NCBI RefSeq assembly: GCF_022844465.1
Contig: NZ_JALHLP010000001.1
Location: 1 to 64,000, forward strand
Direction of reading: 5' to 3'
Length of the DNA stretch: 64,000 nt
From: Bradyrhizobium sp.
GTDB taxonomy: Bacteria; Pseudomonadota; Alphaproteobacteria; Rhizobiales; Xanthobacteraceae
Position numbers and translations under genes: made by a program. Below, piece by piece: positions 60,409 to 64,000 of this stretch (position 1 is the stretch's first letter; each line of letters starts with the position of its first letter). Below the pieces are notes generated by a model, which did no database searches, was not told the DNA's origin, and saw only the letters and a list, made by a program, of their open reading frames with translations.

Positions 60409-61434
60409 GTGAGCCACGATCCCGTTGTTGCCATCGTCGGCGTGACCGGCGCCGTCGGCGCCGAATTCATCGCCACCATGGACAGGCGCCATTTCCGCGT
60501 CGGCAGCCTCAAGGCGCTGGCGAGCGCCCGCTCGGCCGGCAAGACCATCGACTTCCGCGGCCGCACGGTGGAGATCGAGGAACTCACGGAAGACTCCTTC
60601 AAGGGCGTCGATATCGCGCTGTTTTCGGCCGGCGGCGGCATTTCCCGCAAGTTCGCGCCCGCAGCGGTCCGGGCCGGCGCGGTGGTGGTCGACAATTCCT
60701 CGGCCTTCCGCATGGACCCTGACGTGCCGCTGGTGATCCCGGAGATCAACGCGGGCCGCATCCGCGACCACAAGGGCATCATCGCCAACCCGAACTGCTC
60801 GGCGATCACGGCGCTGGTGCCGTTGTGGCCGATCCACCAGGTCAATCGCATCAAGCGCGTCATCCTCTCGACCTATCAGGCCGCCAGCGGCGCGGGTGCC
60901 GCCGCCATGGAAGAGCTGGTGGAATCGACCCGCGCTCACCTCGAAGGGCGGCCGTTCACGCCCAAGGTGATCCCGCATCCCTATGCCTTCAACGTCTTCA
61001 GCCACAACACCGCGATCGATCCGGCGACCGGCTACAACGACGAAGAGACCAAGGTGATCAGGGAGACCCGCAAGATCTTCGAGGACGAGCGGATCGCCAT
61101 CGGCGTCACCTGCGTGCGGGTGCCGGTGCTGCGCGCCCATTGCGAGGCGATCACCTTCGAGTGCGAAAACCCGATCACCGAGGACGAGGTGCGGGCCATC
61201 CTGGCCAACGCACCTGGCGTCAGGATCGTCGACGACCGGGCGAAGAACTACTTCCCGATGCCGATCGACGCCTCAGGCCAGGACGACGTGCTGGTCGGCC
61301 GCATCCGCCGGGATCTCAGCGATGCCTCCGGCCACTCGATCTCGATGTTCGTTTCCGCGGACCAGCTCCTCAAGGGCGCGGCGCTGAACGCGATCCAGAT
61401 CGCGGAACTGCTGCCGCAGCGCGCAATGGCGTGA
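60409..61434 (+). CDS. asd: aspartate-semialdehyde dehydrogenase
   Basis: 341 residues from GTG 60409, with AAGGA seven nucleotides upstream; an upstream in-frame ATG (60349) lies in the attenuator hairpin and is rejected. Asd makes aspartate semialdehyde for Lys, Thr, Met and diaminopimelate. VAIVGVTGAVG binds NADP, SSAFRMDPDVPLVIPEIN and the catalytic Cys130 in ANPNCSAI are intact, and the C-terminal GAALNAIQIAELL is typical. The insertion with HPYAFNVFSHNTAIDPATGY matches a different subgroup from the usual alphaproteobacterial enzyme, so it may be a second copy. It is followed by a tautomerase gene. Confidence 0.93.
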   Translation: MSHDPVVAIVGVTGAVGAEFIATMDRRHFRVGSLKALASARSAGKTIDFRGRTVEIEELTEDSFKGVDIALFSAGGGISRKFAPAAVRAGAVVVDNSSAFRMDPDVPLVIPEINAGRIRDHKGIIANPNCSAITALVPLWPIHQVNRIKRVILSTYQAASGAGAAAMEELVESTRAHLEGRPFTPKVIPHPYAFNVFSHNTAIDPATGYNDEETKVIRETRKIFEDERIAIGVTCVRVPVLRAHCEAITFECENPITEDEVRAILANAPGVRIVDDRAKNYFPMPIDASGQDDVLVGRIRRDLSDASGHSISMFVSADQLLKGAALNAIQIAELLPQRAMA

Positions 61435-61525
61435 GGTACAATGCAAATGGGCAATGGCGTCCGCGTCGTGCTCCACCCTCAACCAGAACGTAGCGTTCGA
61501 CAGGACCGGCGCGAAGGAAACCGTC

Positions 61526-61912
61526 ATGCCAAGCACTCGGATCACGACCGGAACATGGGCTCGGGGCAGCGAAGCCAGGATCATTGACGCCATTCAGCAA
61601 GCCTTGCTCTCGGCACTGAAAATCCCGGAATACGACCGCGATGTCGTCCTCGATCTCTATGACGAGACTTGCCGGATCGTTCCAACCGGTCGATCGGACC
61701 GCTACACGCGCATCGAGATCGTCCTGTTTTCCGGGCGATCGCTCACGGCCAAGAAGGCCCTCTACGGCGCGGTGGTAGCCAACCTCTCCGCCCTCGGCGT
61801 GCCAGCGACGGCGATCAAGACCGTCCTGATCGAAGTCCCGCCCGACAATTGGGGCTTGCGCGGAGGACTGCCAGCGTCCGAACTTGACCTTGGATTCAGA
61901 GTTGATGTCTGA
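61526..61912 (+). CDS. tautomerase family protein
   Basis: 128 residues from ATG 61526, with AAGGAA upstream. MPSTRITTG places Pro at position 2, which becomes the N-terminal catalytic base after Met removal, as in 4-oxalocrotonate tautomerase/MIF relatives. The domain reads IIDAIQQALLSALKIPEYDR and RYTRIEIVLFSGRSLTAKKALY. IETVLIEVPPDNWG-like (VLIEVPPDNWGLRGG) is the conserved tail. Substrate unknown. It is 91 bp after asd, plausibly in the same transcript. Confidence 0.9.
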   Translation: MPSTRITTGTWARGSEARIIDAIQQALLSALKIPEYDRDVVLDLYDETCRIVPTGRSDRYTRIEIVLFSGRSLTAKKALYGAVVANLSALGVPATAIKTVLIEVPPDNWGLRGGLPASELDLGFRVDV

Positions 61913-61965
61913 CACGCACGCCCTGGTGAAACGCTGTCCAAACGCACTTGCATCGGAACATTTCG

Positions 61966-62457
61966 ATGTCCGAGCAATCTGAAATCCGCGATCTGCATAG
62001 CGATACGAAGAGAGAAGCATTGCTGCGTTTGAATAACGCAAACGCTCGAGAGACCTCCCTGCTCACTTCAGAGCACTTCGATCGATTGATCAATTCCGCG
62101 CGTCTTGCGCTGTTCACCCCGCCTGCCGTCGCGCTGTTGCTCGCATTTGAAGACACCGACGACTACGATGGTGGTCATTTTCTTTGGTTTCGTGGCCGAC
62201 TGGACCGGTTCCTTTACATAGACCGCGTGGTAGTCGCCGAAACTTGGCGGCGACACGGCCTCGCTCGAATTCTCTACGAGGACGTGTTCAAGCGCGCCAT
62301 TCTTCTCGGTCACTCTCGGATCGTCTGCGAAGTGAACGTCCTGCCTCCGAATCCCGTATCAGACAAGTTTCATCAAGCGCTAGGCTTCGAGGAGATTGGC
62401 CGAGCGACCATCAACGGCGGCGCGAAAACCGTACGGTATCTCGCAGCGAATCTTTAG
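61966..62457 (+). CDS. GNAT-family N-acetyltransferase
   Basis: 163 residues from ATG 61966 (MSEQSEIRDLHSD). The acetyl-CoA-binding strand-loop-helix is VVVAETWRRHGLARILYEDV, with the R/Q-x-x-G-x-A pyrophosphate loop as RRHGLA; a C-terminal strand is FHQALGFEEIGRATI. Substrate unknown. A TTG at 61948 is a possible earlier start. It is the third gene of the plus-strand block and converges on queA (72-bp gap). Confidence 0.85.
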   Translation: MSEQSEIRDLHSDTKREALLRLNNANARETSLLTSEHFDRLINSARLALFTPPAVALLLAFEDTDDYDGGHFLWFRGRLDRFLYIDRVVVAETWRRHGLARILYEDVFKRAILLGHSRIVCEVNVLPPNPVSDKFHQALGFEEIGRATINGGAKTVRYLAANL

Positions 62458-62528
62458 TTCGTAGGACAATGCGACCTCAGGATCGCGATTGATGGATGGT
62501 GGGGCGGCGCAAACGCGGCCTTGTCCAC

Positions 62529-63605
62529 CTACTCCCGCGCCCGAAACAGCAAACACGCGTCGCCATAGGAATAGAACCGGTAGCCCGCCGCGATCGCATG
62601 CGCATAGGCCTGCTTCATCGCCTCCAGGCCCGAGAACGCCGACACCAGCATGAACAGCGTCGAGCGCGGCAGATGGAAGTTGGTCAAGAGGATATCGACC
62701 GCGCGAAAGCGATAGCCGGGCGTGATGAAGATCGAGGTCTCGCCGTCGAACGGCTGGATCGTGCCGTCTTCCGCGACGGCGCTCTCCAGCAGCCGCAGCG
62801 AGGTGGTGCCGACCGCGACGATGCGGCCACCCTTGGCGCGGGCGGCGTTCAGTGCCGCGGCGGTCGTGGCCGAGATCGAGCCCCATTCGGCGTGCATCCG
62901 GTGTGCGGATATCTCGTCCACCTTGACCGGCAGGAAGGTCCCTGCCCCGACATGCAGGGTCAGCCGGTGAAGCTCGACGCCGCGGCCGCGCAGGACCGCC
63001 TCCAGCGCCGGCGTGAAATGCAGTCCGGCGGTTGGCGCGGCAACCGCGCCGTCGTTGGTCGCGAACATGGTCTGGTAGTCCGCGGCGTCGCGGTCGTCCG
63101 GCGTACGCCTTGCGGCGATATAGGGCGGCAGCGGCGGCGCGCCGAGATCCGCGATCGCCTGATCGAGCGCCGGTCCGTGCAACGAGAACGACAGCGTGAT
63201 CTCGCCCTCCTCGCCCTTGGCCTCGACCTCGGCGTCGAGATGACCGAGCAGGCAGACCCTGCCTTCAGCGCCGAAGCGAACCACGTCGCCTTGCGCGAGC
63301 TTACGGGCGGGCTTGACCAGCGCCTGCCAGCGCGATCCATCCAGCCGCTTGATCAGCGTCGCCTCGATCTTCGGCTCGCTGTCGCGGCCGATGCGGCGTC
63401 CCTTGAGCTGGGCGGAGATCACCCTGGTGTCGTTGACGACAAGCGCGTCGCCGGGCTCCAGCCACTCCGGCAGGTCGCGGACGCTGCGATCGCGCAAGAC
63501 GCCGTCGGCCTGGATCACCAGCAGCCGCGCGGAATCGCGCGGGCTTGCGGGCCGTAGCGCGATGCTGGCAGGCGGCAGTTCAAAGTCGAAGAGATCGGTG
63601 CGCAT
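62529..63605 (-). CDS. queA: S-adenosylmethionine:tRNA ribosyltransferase-isomerase
   Basis: 358 residues, full length. QueA transfers ribose from SAM to preQ1-modified tRNA to make epoxyqueuosine. [25 protein letters not shown] at the start, [40 protein letters not shown] and [11 protein letters not shown] are QueA hallmarks. In related genomes I recall the order cyclophilin-queA-tgt on one strand; here queA and tgt are separated by asd, tautomerase and GNAT genes. A repeat lies upstream. Confidence 0.97.
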   Translation of the reverse strand: MRTDLFDFELPPASIALRPASPRDSARLLVIQADGVLRDRSVRDLPEWLEPGDALVVNDTRVISAQLKGRRIGRDSEPKIEATLIKRLDGSRWQALVKPARKLAQGDVVRFGAEGRVCLLGHLDAEVEAKGEEGEITLSFSLHGPALDQAIADLGAPPLPPYIAARRTPDDRDAADYQTMFATNDGAVAAPTAGLHFTPALEAVLRGRGVELHRLTLHVGAGTFLPVKVDEISAHRMHAEWGSISATTAAALNAARAKGGRIVAVGTTSLRLLESAVAEDGTIQPFDGETSIFITPGYRFRAVDILLTNFHLPRSTLFMLVSAFSGLEAMKQAYAHAIAAGYRFYSYGDACLLFRARE

Positions 63606-63630
63606 GGCAGGTTGCGCCTAACTCACTTGG

Positions 63631-63736
63631 CGTCATTCCGGGGCGCATCGAAGATGCGAACCTCAGATGCGCAATTGCGCATCGGGGAATCTCGAGATTC
63701 CGGATTGCCGCGCGTCGCGCGGCCTCCGGAATGACG
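63631..63736. repeat. dispersed palindromic repeat between queA and cyclophilin genes
   Basis: Outer arms cgtcattccgg (63631-63641) and ccggaatgacg (63726-63736) are exact complements. Inside are further palindromes (gatgcgcaattgcgcatc; gaatctcgagattc). From memory this element is found at many places in Bradyrhizobium-type genomes. It can fold into a long stem and could end transcription of the cyclophilin gene before queA. Confidence 0.75.
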
Positions 63737-63744
63737 CAGCAAAA

Positions 63745-64000
63745 TCAAGCCGCGTCCGCGGCCATACGCGCCTTGACGATCTTGTCGGGGTTCTGAACCG
63801 GCTCGCCGCGCTTGATCTTGTCGACGTTCTCCATGCCTGAGGTGACCTTGCCCCAGACCGTGTACTGGCCGTTGAGGAAGGCCGCGTCGTCGAAGCAGAT
63901 GAAGAACTGGCTGTCGCCGGAATCCGGGCTCGCGGCGCGCGCCATCGAGGTGGTGCCACGCACATGCGGCTCCTTGTTGAACTCCGCCTTCAGCTTCTGG
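63745..64000 (-). CDS. peptidylprolyl isomerase (cyclophilin), C-terminal part (runs off window)
   Basis: The frame is open from the window edge to a stop at 63745, so about 84 C-terminal residues are seen. They read HVRGTTSMARAASPDSGDSQFFICFDDAAFLNGQYTVWGKV in pieces typical of cyclophilins: MARAASPDSGDSQFFI with the active-site Gln/Phe, and GQYTVWGKVTSGMENVDKI. It catalyses prolyl cis-trans isomerisation. Whether it carries a signal peptide cannot be seen here. It precedes queA on the same strand. Confidence 0.93.
   Translation of the reverse strand, partial: QKLKAEFNKEPHVRGTTSMARAASPDSGDSQFFICFDDAAFLNGQYTVWGKVTSGMENVDKIKRGEPVQNPDKIVKARMAADAA

Overview
This 64-kb, GC-rich window is chromosomal DNA from an alphaproteobacterium of the Bradyrhizobium/Rhodopseudomonas type (Nitrobacteraceae). 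The inference rests on protein resemblance, the sdhE-mfd/recG pairing, a locus resembling Bradyrhizobium ndvB/ndvC for cyclic beta-1,3/1,6-glucan, and intergenic palindromes of the kind common in these genomes. No rRNA gene, phage module, intact insertion sequence or CRISPR array was seen. One tRNA gene, tRNA-Lys(UUU), is present.

Layout. Positions 1-5.2 kb hold the start of an IalB-like exported protein, a family-5 solute-binding protein, an adenylate-forming-enzyme homologue that has lost its signature motifs, and a degenerate receiver/GGDEF-like protein. Positions 5.3-14.7 kb are housekeeping: mfd and sdhE (overlapping), recG, a PilZ protein, a DUF502 membrane protein and glmS. Positions 15.3-39.5 kb are a surface-carbohydrate island. 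At its core (21.3-35.7 kb) is a tightly coupled operon, mostly with 4-23 nt gene overlaps: SDR epimerase, HAD phosphatase-like protein, APH-like kinase, split transketolase, two DegT aminotransferases, a 2OG-Fe(II) oxygenase, a LIC12192-family protein, methyltransferases, a WbuC-type cupin, a GT-C-like membrane protein and a Gfo/Idh/MocA oxidoreductase. Around it lie a GmhA-like isomerase, a nucleotidyltransferase-kinase fusion with HldE domains in reversed order, a second epimerase, a flippase-like protein, a second GT-C-like protein and a DPM1-like GT2. Together they suggest synthesis of an unusual amino- and C-methyl-modified, possibly heptose-derived sugar and its polyprenyl-linked transfer outside the cytoplasm.

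Positions 39.8-48.3 kb hold glmU, a SPOR-like envelope protein, a small membrane protein and the beta-glucan genes. Positions 48.4-58.5 kb are an accessory stretch of small exported proteins, a receiver-only regulator, a Crp/Fnr regulator, a short formyltransferase, a RidA protein, an EamA transporter, a secreted caspase-like protein with a peptidoglycan-binding domain, and a BrnA-like antitoxin without its toxin. Positions 58.7-64 kb carry tgt, queA and a cyclophilin on the minus strand, with an asd-tautomerase-GNAT block inserted on the plus strand between tgt and queA.

The strongest new observation is upstream of asd. A near-leaderless 23-codon peptide rich in Thr and Lys codons is followed by a terminator hairpin with a T-run, and two segments can form alternative anti-terminator pairings. 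This has the layout of a classical transcription attenuator responding to end products of the aspartate pathway. The second is the 21-36 kb carbohydrate operon, whose enzyme combination matches no pathway I can name.
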